Shown: positions 1-10,200 of the stretch, in pieces
How the letters are laid out: every line of letters begins with the position of its first letter
Position numbering within the stretch: the first letter of the stretch is position 1
Assembly: GCA_947462335.1 (NCBI GenBank)
Contig: OX381714.1
Location: 36,925,360 to 36,989,359, forward strand
Source: Harmothoe impar
Taxonomy: Eukaryota > Annelida > Polychaeta > Phyllodocida > Polynoidae
Length of the DNA stretch: 64,000 nt
Direction: 5' to 3'
Notes under the pieces: generated by a model
Database searches by the model: none
What the model was told of the DNA's origin: nothing
What the model saw: the letters and a program-made list of their open reading frames with translations, nothing else
Program-made: the position numbers and the translations under genes

Positions 1-150
1 ATCTAGCAGCTTCAACTCGTAGTTTGGCGATATCATAATATTCCCTGGTTTGACGTCTGAGTGAACGACGGGGATGCTGTGCAGGTAGTTCAGAGCCAGG
101 CACAGCTGCTGCATTACGTACATGCTGTCGTCTAGTTTCAGCACTTCCTC
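1..150 (-). CDS. Coding exon 13 (cut by window edge): kinase catalytic loop
   Basis: The exon has 150 bases visible, entered in phase 0 after TTCTGACAG. It encodes helix E (LCLALNYLHS) and the catalytic loop HSDVKPGN, with Asp at about 668, Lys at 670 and Asn at 673, so the key catalytic residues are present. The HRD arginine is Ser, making this a non-RD kinase. The exon is cut at LKLLD, just before the expected DFG/activation segment. Confidence 0.95.
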
Positions 151-3100
151 CTGTCAGAATGAGAGACAATCAGCTCCTGTCATAAGGGTTACACAGAGTA
201 CTACATCCAGCCGCAAATCAAGACGAGTTGTAATGTAATTGGCACACCGCTGATTCGGTCTCCACATGCTGCCGACAAATAATAAACAGGACGAGCCATG
301 TACTTGGTACGTCAAAGGATGTATCGTGACTACATGCTGCCGACAAATAATAAACAGGACGACCCATGTACTTAGTATGTACAGGGATGTATCGTGACTA
401 CATGTTGCCGACAAATAATAAACAGGACGACCCATGTACTTAGTACGTACAGGGATGTATCGTGACTACATGTTGCCGACAAATAATAAACAGGACGACC
501 CATGTACTTAGTACGTACAGGGATGTATCGTGACTACATGTTGCCGACAAATAATAAACAGGACGCGCAATGAACCATATAACGCGGGACAACCCATATC
601 ATGGCGACAGTGCGGAAAGTGCAGTGTCAGTTGAAATATGGTACTCACTTTGGCCTTGATGGTCTTCATTTTCCGCATTTTCTCGTAGATGCGCGCCAGA
701 TTTCTGCCGTTGCACAATTCCATGACGATATGTATCTCATCTTCCAGTTGGCATACGGCCAGCAATCGAATAAGATTGCGGTGACGCATCTTTCTGTATG
801 GTAAAGAAAAGGGGTTATTTTTCTAAAGGACTAGTAACATGCATATGGTATTAAAGGTGGAACACAATGGAAAGCACGGGCATATATTTGTTATTCAGTT
901 TGTTTACTATGACACAGCGGGGAGAAAAGAACAGTGAACAAAGTGGTTTATTATCGTACTCACCCTGCAATGTTTATCTCTGCCAAGAATATGTCGACCG
1001 AGTGACTCGTCTTAATGGTTTTTACAGCAACTGGTCCAAAAAAATCACCTCGGTACACCGCTCCAAAGTTGCCTCCGCCAATTTTGCTCGCGTAGTGGAC
1101 CGTGTAGTCTTTTGGTTCTATGAACTGGAGTCCGGACTCTGAAAAATAAAAAAAGTGAAGACAGCTTGTATGATAGGTATAAAGTGTACTGTATCTCCAT
1201 GTTGGTTTCATTATTTTAATTTTGGCCACTAAAAGAAAGAAGGAAAAGATTAACTTTACCCTCCTAGTATCAAGTAAAAATAAAATGTATATCATATAAC
1301 ACAGTACTATGCTACATTGTAAACACCTGACAGCGTCTCACCTTGGAAGAGATTTGAGCACTTCAGCACGTTGACCCGGCTGATGTACCCCTGCAACACA
1401 ACTTCATCCTCCCCCATATAGCTGAGCTTACACGTGTAGCGTCCGGGGGGGACCAATATGAACGGGTCCGTCAAACCCAGGAAGCGCTCCTCCCCCTCCT
1501 CCAACGCAAACCATTCGTATACCAGGTCCTTGCTCAGGAAGGGATACGCCACCACCCCTATGTAGGTCGTCTCTAATGTTGTGTATACCTGATATGGCGA
1601 CTGCCATAACAGGGTCATACCTGTTACAATAAAATAATAGAAATTGTGCTACAACAACAGAAAGAGGGGCCATTTAAAAATATTAGCAAGTTTGAATAAT
1701 TGTTGAATCAACATCGAATAAAGATTGGTAAACATTTATCCATCTTTCTTCAACCACCAGTGCCCACTGGGTTACAGGGCATCATACAGAAGGGAGAATT
1801 CCCACATGTTGCTGTGGGTAAAATAAAGTATTTAACATACGATAGCAATGCCGGTTGCATCTGTGTATACAGGGGGTGGGGGTCCTCTACACACACACCA
1901 TCACCTAGTTCATCGGAATGGGAACTTTTTTCTCAATCAAATGAATGAACAGCCGAACAACTTATTCATGTACGAAAAATTCTGCTCCTTCTAAACCATT
2001 TTTGTGTAAGAAAGCACCTTCTAATCAGGTATTATTACTATAGAAATGTAGAGAAAAAATGTTGGCATAGCAAATCTGCTATTTAAAACAGTCTGCTCCT
2101 TATTACCATCCTCCTCATATCGAGATTTCACTGTAGAGGTGTAAATCTTCCTACCTTCGTCCTCAGCCATATCCGGCCACGCGTTATCCTGTGCGACGGA
2201 CCGGGGGACTCTAACACCATCTTCGAGGTGCATCTCGATTTTATATATCTCCGTTTCCCCTGATACAAAATAAAACTTCTGTTATGCTGTATGACAGCAG
2301 GAATATGTTACATTTTCCAACAGCTTCAAATAAATAGACACTTGAATAATTAAGTGTGAAATTTTGTTGCAGAAAATCTACTTTTTTCCTATACATTTTG
2401 GCTCCTGCGTTAAGAAAATTAAAAATTTAAAAAAAAACGCCCTACTGAAATTTTTCTCTGCTTTGGGATGAGAAACCAGACTTTTTTTTTGGAGTGGCCT
2501 TGATATGTCATGGAAAAGGTAAAAAAAGACATAAAATTTATGGTACCTTTCATCAGCTTGGCCAGCAGGTAGTTGTGATCCGGGTTTCTCGACTTCCACG
2601 GGATGTAGGGCCCGACCACTTCGTCTGTGTCTGTGAAATATTGTAGAGCAAAGGCGGTGACGGCAGTCCCGATCTCTTCCTGTGCATAGTTGTCTGGAGG
2701 GGCCATCGTGCTAATCTTCCTTCTCGCTACAAAGTGACAGGTGAACAAAATATACACAGGAAAAATTGTCTCATGTAACATTGTAAGGAATGTACGTGAA
2801 AGGAAGTCAAAGCTATGTAGTACTATAATATCTCTGCCTGAACAAGAAAAAAGGACGTAAAGTTTATCACATAGCAATTTATTTCATGTGTCTCTTTGTA
2901 ATATTTTTCGGGTTTCTTTACCAAATTAAAAGAAGAATGAGAAAGGAACTTGCAACAAATAACAGGGAAAATCAGTTGAACGTGACAAAACATGAACACA
3001 ACCAAATATTATATCACCTCACCTTCTGGCGCTTGGGGTAAATCCTGCACAGATTGGGAACAGAAAAAACACTCATTTTTGCTGTCCAAGTACGTCATAT

Positions 3101-6100
3101 GTTTCATACAGAATGAGGAAAGAGGACATATTTTTTGTTTTGTTTTTATTTTACAGGGTACAAAGAAACAGGATTTTTGCGGGTACTCACCTTCTCCTCC
3201 TCCTGTGTTCTGGGCCTTTTTTTCCCTTCATACGAGTGAGTGGAATCAGGTGGAGGTGGTGGGGAGGAACTTCCTGCTGGCCTTTTTTTCCCTTCAGACG
3301 AGTGAGTGGGATCAGGTGGAGGTGGGGTGGAGGAACTTCCTGCTGCGGAAGAAGGGACTTTGGTGTTTCTCTTGGCAGAGCGTTCTGTGTCTTCTTTTCC
3401 AGCACTTCCCGTTGTGGCAGTTTTCTTTCGGCGAGACGGAATGTTGACTGGGGGTAAATCAAAGCTACGCTCGGTGTCCGACTCGTGTGTCCTTCTTACC
3501 TCACTCAACAGAGAGTCCTCCTCCTCCTGTAAAATTTTTTGGGTAGTTCAATTAAAATGCAGTTCCTACTACATTAAAAGCACAGGTAGTACTTTTGATG
3601 AAAGTAAGAAGACTGGATGGTAAAAGCACCCAAAAAATTGAAGGATGTAATGTATTATATTTCCACTATGTACTATGTGCTAAGGCCGAAGAGAAGAGTT
3701 CATGTACGCTGTATGTATTAGAAGAAGGGAGAAGTGGCTTACAGAGGACACCTCGTTCTTCTTGGTGGGGACAAAGTACCCCTTTCCGTTCTTTAATAAC
3801 GTTTGGACCTCCCGATCGTTGTTGACCTCCGGCCCTTTTAGTCCGCCCAGGAGCAAGGCCGAGTGAGATTTGCTCAGCGTGTCGTAGGACACCATAGCGA
3901 AGACGCGGGCACAGCGGTCACGAAGTCCCTTGAACGTGACTTCTTCGTCCGGTTGGAATTCGATCTGGAAGAACACCGGTGTGACCATCAGGTACATTAT
4001 AAACACAGAAAGAACGTGAGATGGTACTACATTACACCAGGCATTGCATTATGTTACATGACATAACTTGTTGTGCTACGTTGAGTAGGCTAATTAGGGG
4101 ATGTATCGCGTGTACATTCGGCCGATAATAAACAGGACGCGCCATGTGCTGGGCAGGATAACGGATGTGCCGTGTCTACCACATGCCAATAATAAACAGG
4201 ATGTATCATGTCTATATACCTAGAAATAATAAACAGGACGCGCCATGCGCTGGGCAGGCTAAAGGATGTGCCGTGTCTACCACATGCCAATAATAAACAG
4301 GATGTATCATGTCTATATACCTAGAAATAATAAACAGGACGCGCCATGCGCTGGGCAGGATAAAGGAAGTGCCGTGTCTACCACATGCCAATAATAAACA
4401 GGATGTATCATGTCTATATACCGAGAAATAATAAACAGGACGCGCCATGCGCTGGGCAGGCTAAAGGATGTGCCGTGTCTATCACATGCCAATAATAAAC
4501 AGGATGTATCATGTCTAAATAAAGAGAAATAATAAACAGGATGCGCCATGTCTGTATGAAATGCTGACGACCAACAGGACTGCTGTCCCCATATACAGCA
4601 CTGGCGACGGGCGTAACAAGGATGAACATGGAAAAAAAGTGATGCGGGCTAAAGGTCGAGTGAACAGTTCTGTTCATTCTACAAAACTTTTGTTCGTTGC
4701 TGGTTGTGTTTATTTCATCAGCTTATTATTTATAATGAGTTTATGTGAAATATGGTAAAGGGAATAGTCATAGTATGTTTGCTACACTTACACTGACAGT
4801 CTGGATTCCACGCCTGTCCTTTTTGGCACGGTTACCCCAGACACCCCGGACCTTGACTCTTTCCCCCCGCGTTATTTCGAAAAGCTGTCAGAGAATGAGA
4901 AAGAAAGAATGTAAGAATGCAGTATGAGAGAAAGGACCTGGTTACAGTACATACGAAAAATGGGTTATAAATAGTCTACATGTATCAGAATGCTAACATG
5001 AAAATAGAAGTGGCATATAACATACAGAAAAAATGAAAAGCATGTATATACGGTACTGTATAGCCCTATATAGTATCAAAGTAGGCTTCATACTAACCCG
5101 GCGCACCGGAACCTTCTTCTCTACAGGCGTGGCAGGGATGTTCCGCAATAGGACTTTCCTTTTTTTCCCCACCTTTTCCATCTCGTTCAGCAATTTTGCT
5201 CCTGTAACATGTGATTCACTTTGTTGTACTGCGTGTGTCAAACAGATGGTAAAAGGAGAGGAATGGGACAATAAATTTTCAAATGGCATGTTAGAAGGGG
5301 AAAGGAGGGGTGACAAAAGGCCTGAAAATAATGTAGGTCATAATGTGTTATACGGTATACTTACTGGGTACATCGGGCACCTTGTGCAAACCTGCACCAT
5401 GGCCACAATCTATGCAGTCGTGACAGCCTTCCACAACTGTAAATAGTCCGCACTCACATTCAGGCATACTGCACTGGCCCATTTTCTCCTGCAGAAAAAA
5501 ATACACGTATTATGTCTGGCAAATAATACAGTAGAACAACATACGAAAAATATTACAAAATAAGATGGTATAAGTAGGTGAAGGGGATATACAGTACTAT
5601 GACATGGACTATATTGACTATATAGTCAGAAACTCAAATTAGGCCTGGGTCACCAGTGGCACTGGTGTGATCACAATATTGGTGCTAGCGCTAGCGCTAG
5701 CGCGGCACCCGTTTATGCAAATCCTGTGTGTACTACCTGGGCCAAATTTATCTATTCTACCGTAACAGAAGAAACAGGAAGTAGGAAAAAGTGTGGCTGT
5801 TGGGAGGGATGTTGAGTGTGTACTATATACGATAATAAACAGGACTACATGTAGTAAAATTGTGATAATATTTTGGTGGCAGTGGAAAGGTACATTGAGG
5901 TGTTAACACAGCTGTATGACAGTATGAACTTGCATTACTGAAACTTTATTCTGTTTGTAACATAGGAAAGATGTATGATACTTACATGGCGACGGGCCAT
6001 GTGAGGGGCGCAGTTGTTGCAGTAATGTGTGCCTTTTTGCGAGGAGAATTGAGTACAGAAGCACCCACTTTCCACACACTTCCCCCGTGTCACTCCCTCG

Positions 6101-6600
6101 TGGTCCACTGGAAAGGCAAAAAGATATATTTTTTATCGCGGGTACATTCTGCCGATAATAAACAGGATGCGCCATGTGCTGGCGAGTGAAAGGGATGTGC
6201 CGTGTATATGAAATGGGAAAAATAAACAGGATGTATGATGTCTATATACCGAGAAAAAATAAACAATACACATTACCATACAAAGCTGTGTGTTGAAAAT
6301 ACTGACGGGGGTGCCAGTGTGTTAGTTGTGTATACTACTACCACGTGCGTGAAAACAGCAGGCGTGTTCATTTCATAACGGGCGATAATGGGTGGATTAG
6401 CATGAAATGCTACAGGCTACCACATAGTTCAATACAAAATAAAGTACTGCACACGTTACGTGAAACACAGTGTATGAAACTTACTTTAAAGTCTTGCAGG
6501 TGCTGGTAGAACAGCAAGAAAAGGATTGCAGTTATGATCCAAAAGCTTGTCCCTCGTACACGCCACGCGGAATCGCACCACTCACGCCGGAAGTGAATAC
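1..6600 (-). CDS. Multi-exon gene: zinc-finger / Ig-like / protein kinase protein (3' end beyond window)
   Basis: The gene is read on the minus strand as a leader exon ending at 6485, then coding exons 6107-5986, 5488-5365, 5201-5098, 4884-4792, 3964-3743, 3526-3191, 3044-3023, 2726-2547 (or 2837-2547), 2259-2155, 1620-1342, 1138-964, 793-649 and 150-1. Every join has GT-AG ends and matching phase, giving about 686 residues without a stop. Domain order is: two Cys/His repeats (11-76), a Lys/Arg-rich linker, an unrecognised region (118-222), a Pro/Ser-rich region with a duplicated unit (223-334), an unrecognised region (342-437), an Ig-like domain (about 438-525) and a kinase domain from about 543 to the edge, cut off just before the DFG motif. 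The product is probably a signalling kinase; its substrate is unknown. There is no N-terminal signal peptide. Gene existence is near certain. The exact start and one acceptor are inferred. Confidence 0.9.
262..570. repeat. 68-bp tandem repeat in the last visible intron
   Basis: The unit starts GCCGACAAATAATAAACAGG and recurs at 271, 339, 407, 475 and 543, exactly 68 bases apart, with few differences. It lies wholly within the intron between coding exons 12 and 13. Its core AATAATAAACAGGACG is shared with the 101-bp repeat at 4.1-4.56 kb. Confidence 0.95.
649..793 (-). CDS. Coding exon 12: kinase N-lobe/hinge
   Basis: The exon has 145 bases, phase 2 in and phase 0 out. It contains the helix-C/beta-4 signature MRHRNLIRLLAVC and a hinge of the form IVMELCNGRNL, typical of TK/TKL-like kinases. 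The acceptor is ACCATACAG and the donor GTGAGT. Confidence 0.95.
964..1138 (-). CDS. Coding exon 11: kinase glycine-rich loop and VAVK lysine
   Basis: The exon has 175 bases, phase 1 in and phase 2 out. It contains the P-loop GGGNFGAVYRG (about residues 550-560) and VAVK, with the ATP-binding lysine at about 569. It ends at the start of helix C (FLAEI). The acceptor is TTTTTCAG and the donor GTGAGT. This is a clear protein kinase N-lobe. Confidence 0.95.
1342..1620 (-). CDS. Coding exon 10: Ig-like domain
   Basis: The exon has 279 bases and is symmetrical, phase 1-1, as Ig-domain exons commonly are. It encodes about 92 residues. The visible landmarks are a strand-C Trp in VYEWF and a strand-F motif PPGRYTCKL. 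The usual strand-B Cys is missing, so there would be no canonical disulphide. That fits an intracellular I-set-like domain next to a kinase, as in titin-family proteins. The assignment is by pattern only. Confidence 0.85.
2155..2259 (-). CDS. Coding exon 9
   Basis: The exon has 105 bases, phase 1 on both sides. It begins GETEIYKIEM and ends with an acidic MAEDEG. It continues the unrecognised region ahead of the Ig-like domain and could be the end of a first, divergent beta-sandwich. The donor is GTAGGA and the acceptor TTGTATCAG. Confidence 0.85.
2547..2837 (-). CDS. Coding exon 8 (two possible acceptors: 2837 or 2726)
   Basis: The donor is AAAG|GTACC. Two acceptors keep the frame. TTGTTCAG at 2838-2839 gives 291 bases. 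TTTGTAG at 2727-2728 gives 180 bases. The extra 111 bases are T-rich and encode a hydrophobic stretch (FLTMLHETIFPVYILFTC), so they are either an intron tail read through or an alternatively included membrane-like segment. I favour the short form. The common part, beginning ARRKISTMAPP, is an unrecognised region with an aromatic-rich middle. Confidence 0.75.
3023..3044 (-). CDS. Coding exon 7: 22-base microexon
   Basis: The flanks are TCTGTGCAG and GTGAGG, entry is phase 0 and exit phase 1. It encodes DLPQAPE plus one base, and exactly bridges the phase change between exon 6 (phase 0 out) and exon 8 (phase 1 in). That bridging is the main support for it. Confidence 0.7.
3191..3526 (-). CDS. 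Coding exon 6: acidic/serine/proline-rich linker with a duplicated unit
   Basis: The exon has 336 bases, phase 0 on both sides, encoding residues 223-334. It starts EEEDSLLSEV and becomes low-complexity Ser/Thr/Pro/Lys sequence, predicted to be disordered. A unit of about 66 bases is tandemly duplicated in frame, encoding AGSSS, four or five prolines, then D-x-THS-x-EGKKRP twice. The polyproline runs could be SH3 or WW ligands and the TPPP/SPPP sites proline-directed phosphosites. An internal GTAAGA near 3498 is a possible alternative donor. Confidence 0.85.
3743..3964 (-). CDS. Coding exon 5: unrecognised domain
   Basis: The exon has 222 bases, phase 0 on both sides, encoding residues 149-222. 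The acceptor is GTGTTCTTCCAG and the donor GTAAGC. The start, EFQPDEEVTFKGL, looks like beta strands, and the rest is mixed helical and polar. With exon 4 it may form one folded unit between the zinc modules and the proline-rich linker. Confidence 0.85.
4100..4560. repeat. 101-bp tandem repeat in the intron between coding exons 4 and 5
   Basis: There are about 4.5 copies of a composite 101-bp unit holding two AATAATAAACAGGA cores, one followed by CGCGCCATG and one by TGTATCATG. It produces overlapping short open frames that repeat every 101 bases, which are not genes. It is related to the 68-bp array at 262-570. Confidence 0.95.
4792..4884 (-). CDS. Coding exon 4: short beta-rich basic segment
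   Basis: The exon has 93 bases, phase 0 on both sides, encoding residues 118-148. It contains GERVKVRGVWGNRAKK, an alternating hydrophobic/basic pattern that could be a beta-barrel (SH3-like) edge. That fold is a guess. The acceptor is CTCTGACAG and the donor GTAAGT. Confidence 0.85.
5098..5201 (-). CDS. Coding exon 3: basic linker
   Basis: The exon has 104 bases, phase 1 in and phase 0 out, covering residues 83-117 of the product. It is rich in Lys and Arg, with GKKRK and EKK...RR clusters, which could form a nuclear-localisation or acidic-lipid-binding patch. The donor is GTTAGT and the acceptor TGTTACAG. No domain is recognised. Confidence 0.85.
5365..5488 (-). CDS. Coding exon 2: second Cys/His repeat
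   Basis: The exon has 124 bases, phase 0 in and phase 1 out, encoding residues 42-82. It repeats the module of the previous exon as C47-x4-C52-x-C54-x2-F57-x8-C66-x2-C69-x-H71-x4-H76. One module per exon, beginning at the same place, suggests an exon duplication. An extra Cys lies at 63. The acceptor is TTCTGCAG and the donor GTAAGT. Confidence 0.9.
5825..6265. repeat. Dispersed single copies of the AATAAACAGGA repeat
   Basis: Cores are visible near 5832 (GATAATAAACAGGACTAC), 6153 (GATAATAAACAGGATGCGCC) and 6217 (AAATAAACAGGATGTATG), on either side of coding exon 1. One more lies upstream of the gene near 6632. I saw no clear copy in the rest of the window. Confidence 0.8.
5986..6107 (-). 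CDS. Coding exon 1: start codon junction and first Cys/His repeat
   Basis: The exon has 122 bases, phase 1 in and phase 0 out, with acceptor CTTTCCAG and donor GTAAGT. It supplies residues 1-41. The metal-ligand pattern is C11-x4-C16-x-C18-x2-F21-x8-C30-x2-C33-x2-H36-x4-H41. This spacing suggests a small zinc-binding module. I do not recognise it as a standard named finger such as B-box, RING, BTK or C1. Confidence 0.85.
6485..6600 (-). other. Leader (5' UTR) exon, donor at 6484/6483
   Basis: The minus-strand sequence ends TTTAAA before GTAAGT, a strong donor. The last exon base, A, joins TG at the start of the next exon to make ATG. The frame just before it reads TAA, so translation should begin at that junction. 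The 5' boundary is not visible. I place it near the CpG-rich ETS-site patch at 6550-6620. An alternative is that a pyrimidine tract ending CTACCAG (about 6503-6530) is a real acceptor, which would make this an 18-base second leader exon. Confidence 0.55.
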
Positions 6601-6620
6601 TTTGTTTAAGCTGAGACCGT
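6550..6620 (-). promoter_or_regulatory. Likely core promoter of the kinase gene
   Basis: This short CpG-richer patch contains GCCGGAAGTG (about 6586-6595), a canonical ETS/GABP-type core promoter site, within AT-rich surroundings. It lies 70-130 bases upstream of the first donor on the minus strand. I see no TATA box, so initiation would be of the ETS-driven, dispersed type. The assignment rests on motif and position only. Confidence 0.5.
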
Positions 6621-6629
6621 GCAGCCGCT

Positions 6630-7260
6630 GCTGATAATAAACAGGACGCCCCGCATCGCTTTCATGCCACGGGCAAAATAAATTGAAAAATAGCTGGAGA
6701 AAGTGTATTAGTTGTATTGTAAGATCAAGTGCACGGTATTATAAGACATATGAATCGAGGTTGCAGTAAGGTAATAAGGGGGAAGGGGCATCCGAACAGC
6801 AGGAAATTACGAACTACGTTCTGCGTATATCATATCATTACGCCCCGCCGACAACCAATGAAATGCCGGCTCTCTTGACACAGCGGCATGCTGTTCTGCC
6901 GCAGGGCGGTATGGCGGAAATTGACAGTTGACAGCGCCAATTTTCGTAGTTGACAGTTGACAGCAACTTTTTTTCATGTTTTTCAAAAATGAAAAAAAAA
7001 ATATTTGTGAAAAAAAATTAAATTTTTTTTTTCGCCTGTTTTTTCAGGTGAAATTTTTTTTTTTTTTTATAACAGTGTTTTTTTGGGCGTGAGCCTTGTC
7101 GGCCACCGTAGTAACCACTCATGAATCACTCATACTGGACACCAGTTGATCAGCTGCTGCTCCACTATTGGCCCACAACATGCTCGCCATCTGCTCATCA
7201 CATGCTCCCGATATGCTCTGAGCATGTCGAGGATCTGATCACCAGTTGACGTCATTAAAC
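6630..7260. other. Upstream flank: AT runs, short duplications and a CRE
   Basis: The flank holds a duplicated TTGACAGTTGACAGC (about 6920-6965), an extreme A/T-run tract (6990-7075), two copies of a CACCAGTTGA-type motif (about 7141 and 7241) and a palindromic TGACGTCA (7247-7254). I see no gene. Confidence 0.6.
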
Positions 7261-10200
7261 GTTAATCCCATTGTAATTATGCAATAATATAATCACAGAC
7301 GTCTCATCTGAATTGAACATTGCTGATCTATGTATCTATCTTGGGCATACAATTTATCCACCGGTTCATTCCAGTTTAATTTCACAGTCAAGGAGAGGGA
7401 GGAGACAACCGTGGGGTTGGGGTGGGGTGAGGTAGGGGGGGGTGGGATGTACCAGTGTGAAGAAGATGAGAAATGTGATGAGTCAGCAATTTCTGCCATC
7501 AAATTACATCTAATTTGCCAAAAGGTAAATTTATAGAGATTAGAGCAGTGCAGCCTGGACAGGTTGTTAGTGCAAAAAGGCCCGTGGGCATGGACGTGTG
7601 GAGCTGGCGACATGTTCCCAGTAATGGACTTGGACTAATGCCATATAGCGAGGTGCCTAGATAAAGTCTGCCCAAACTACATGCAGATAATGATAATAGT
7701 AGTACCTAATATAGCCGTTATATCGAACCTTGGCTGTACGTCAAAAATGTCAGTATGAAATTATGTGGTCATACTACGATGTCTAGATATACAGAATGTG
7801 GTATTTAAATTTGGTAGAATTGAAAAATCGTTGTTGCATATAATATCAACATCTGAAAGGCCGACGAAATACTATCGACATGAGACTACCTGGGCACAAC
7901 CATGACTTCTGTATGAAATTGTGGTCGATAAAGTTAAATTCAAACCTCAAAAATAAACAGCCCCCCCTCAACTACTCCTGCTAGCAAGCTGCAAATAAAT
8001 ATGGACTTCTGATCTTAACACTATTACCCTTAATAGATTACTGCAAATAATAGAAGCGCAAATAAAATATCCGTATACTCTTATCAGGAATGGGTTTTAG
8101 AGTGGCCTCCTCCACGTTAACTCATGCTCATGAGATGCAGGAAGTCTGCCATATCAGTATAGCTGTGACGACCCCCTAGGGTAATGGTAATTAGGTGCAG
8201 ATCTGTAATTAGCCCGGCCCTTATTTGTCACCAACCGCCTCAGCAATGAGATTTGTGTGTTTTACTTTTGTAGGCTTCTGTGACATGTCTTTCCCCCGAT
8301 GTGGAGCTTAATATATTCTCCCTGTTAATGTAACACATATGAATTCCCTAAGGCAGGGATTTGTAAATTATTTATTCACGGATAAATTGCTTTTCAAGCC
8401 AATATTCATGACTTATTCAAGCTACACTTTTGAGGAATATTCTGAATAAGTCATGTATCCTTGGGTATTAAGTAGTATATCAAACTTCTAATCTATACAG
8501 TTGTGTCAGTTGACACATAATTATTAGGAAATACATCATGCATCTCTAATATTAGATTTTCTGAAATTCTGAATTATATCTCCACCTCACTGTGTTTTCC
8601 AAGTGGTCAAATCCTAGACTGCTGTTGGTGCCGGTCCCTGGTAGCTACCTCGGCATGCATTCTAGTTATCTCTCGCTACCAGGCTACTGATAAGCATACT
8701 GATTGTCTGATTACCTGAATGACTGATTTACAAATTAGCCATATCCTTGATCCTACTTTCTCTCTCTCATGGTGATTTGCCACGTTAGAAAGCTCTGCAG
8801 TTCTGTGGAACCCGAAGTAAGAAATGGTTTATGGGTGCTTCACCTAAAATCCAGTATTGCTTAATGGGCCCCATGTGTGTCTTACCTGGGCAAGCTGAGT
8901 TTTCCCATATCTGGGTTTTGGTAATGACGTTTCAGGACTGCCAACAACCAATTATTTCTTTCAGGAATACATTTAAACATGTCAAAACATGTATGTATAC
9001 TCATCAGTCAGTATTCTCAGGAATGGCCATTTGGAGCACAAGTTATATGGCAGGCCAGGAGAAAACTCACAGGGCAGCCCCATATGAGACCCATCAACCA
9101 GTGCTAGCTGGTATGCATACTTAGTATACCACGGCAACAAACTAGGAATAGCTTAGCTTTCCCAATAAGATAATCACTATCCTATATGAATATGTATTTT
9201 CTTCTGATGAACCTCTGTAGTTATATCATACATTGCTCTAGATAATCATCATTCAACATTATTAGGACAGGAATCGGTCCGCTATGAAAGTTACACAGTA
9301 GGAATGGATCCCTTTTACTAATGTAATGTACACATGAATTGTACAATCAATACAATGGGAATGTATGCACAGTACACACGGTAAAAGGTAGTGTAAATGG
9401 CATCTATGGAATCAATTGACTTGACCGCAGGGAAAGCACTCTACGTTAAATACCATATTTCACATGCGTCCTCAGGTATTTTGCACCAGTTCAGCGAAAT
9501 ATGAGGCGAGGGTGATCATTAGCACAGTAAAATATAAGGCAAGGGTGATCTTGATTTAGACACTTTCACATGTTAACTTTTCCATGTGGCAAAGCAATGA
9601 TATGAAAGAAAAAAAATCGATAGAAACCCTGAGCTGAACAGATAGAGCAGAAAACTTTCTCGGACGAATCGTGATTCATTCCTGGAACCTTCTGGAAAAA
9701 CTCGAAAACAGAAGGAATATAAAATCTGATAAGTGTCCTGGGAGAGAACTGTTATTTGATCAAGACATGTTTGATCTCCTCGTTATATAGCTAAATCACA
9801 GGTCTTAAGCCATACAGATTATGGGGAACATATGAGGCAACTATCATACCAGAATAGCTGAAACCCTAGCATCTTACCCACACTCCATTATCTAAGATAA
9901 CCCCTATATGCAAACCTAGAAGGTGCACCCCAGCTTAGAGTTAGACAATTTCTGTATATATAATAGCCCATATAGAGTGGCTCATAAGCTATTATATGAG
10001 GCCGAATAAAGCACAACACAGGCTCCTCTCCAACCCTAGAGATTGGGGACTGAATATGTGGTGTTCACCGATGTGTGGCGAGTGATAAGCATGGCAGGAG
10101 GGAAGCAGATGGGACAACATACTGATAAGTGCAGTCGTCACCACAGTGACCATGAATCAGTGTCCTTTGCGAGAGCCATAACTAGCTACCACTTCCCTGG

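Noticed and set aside
4090..4677. Series of similar 66-87-codon minus-strand frames
   Set aside because: They repeat every 101 bases with the intronic tandem array.
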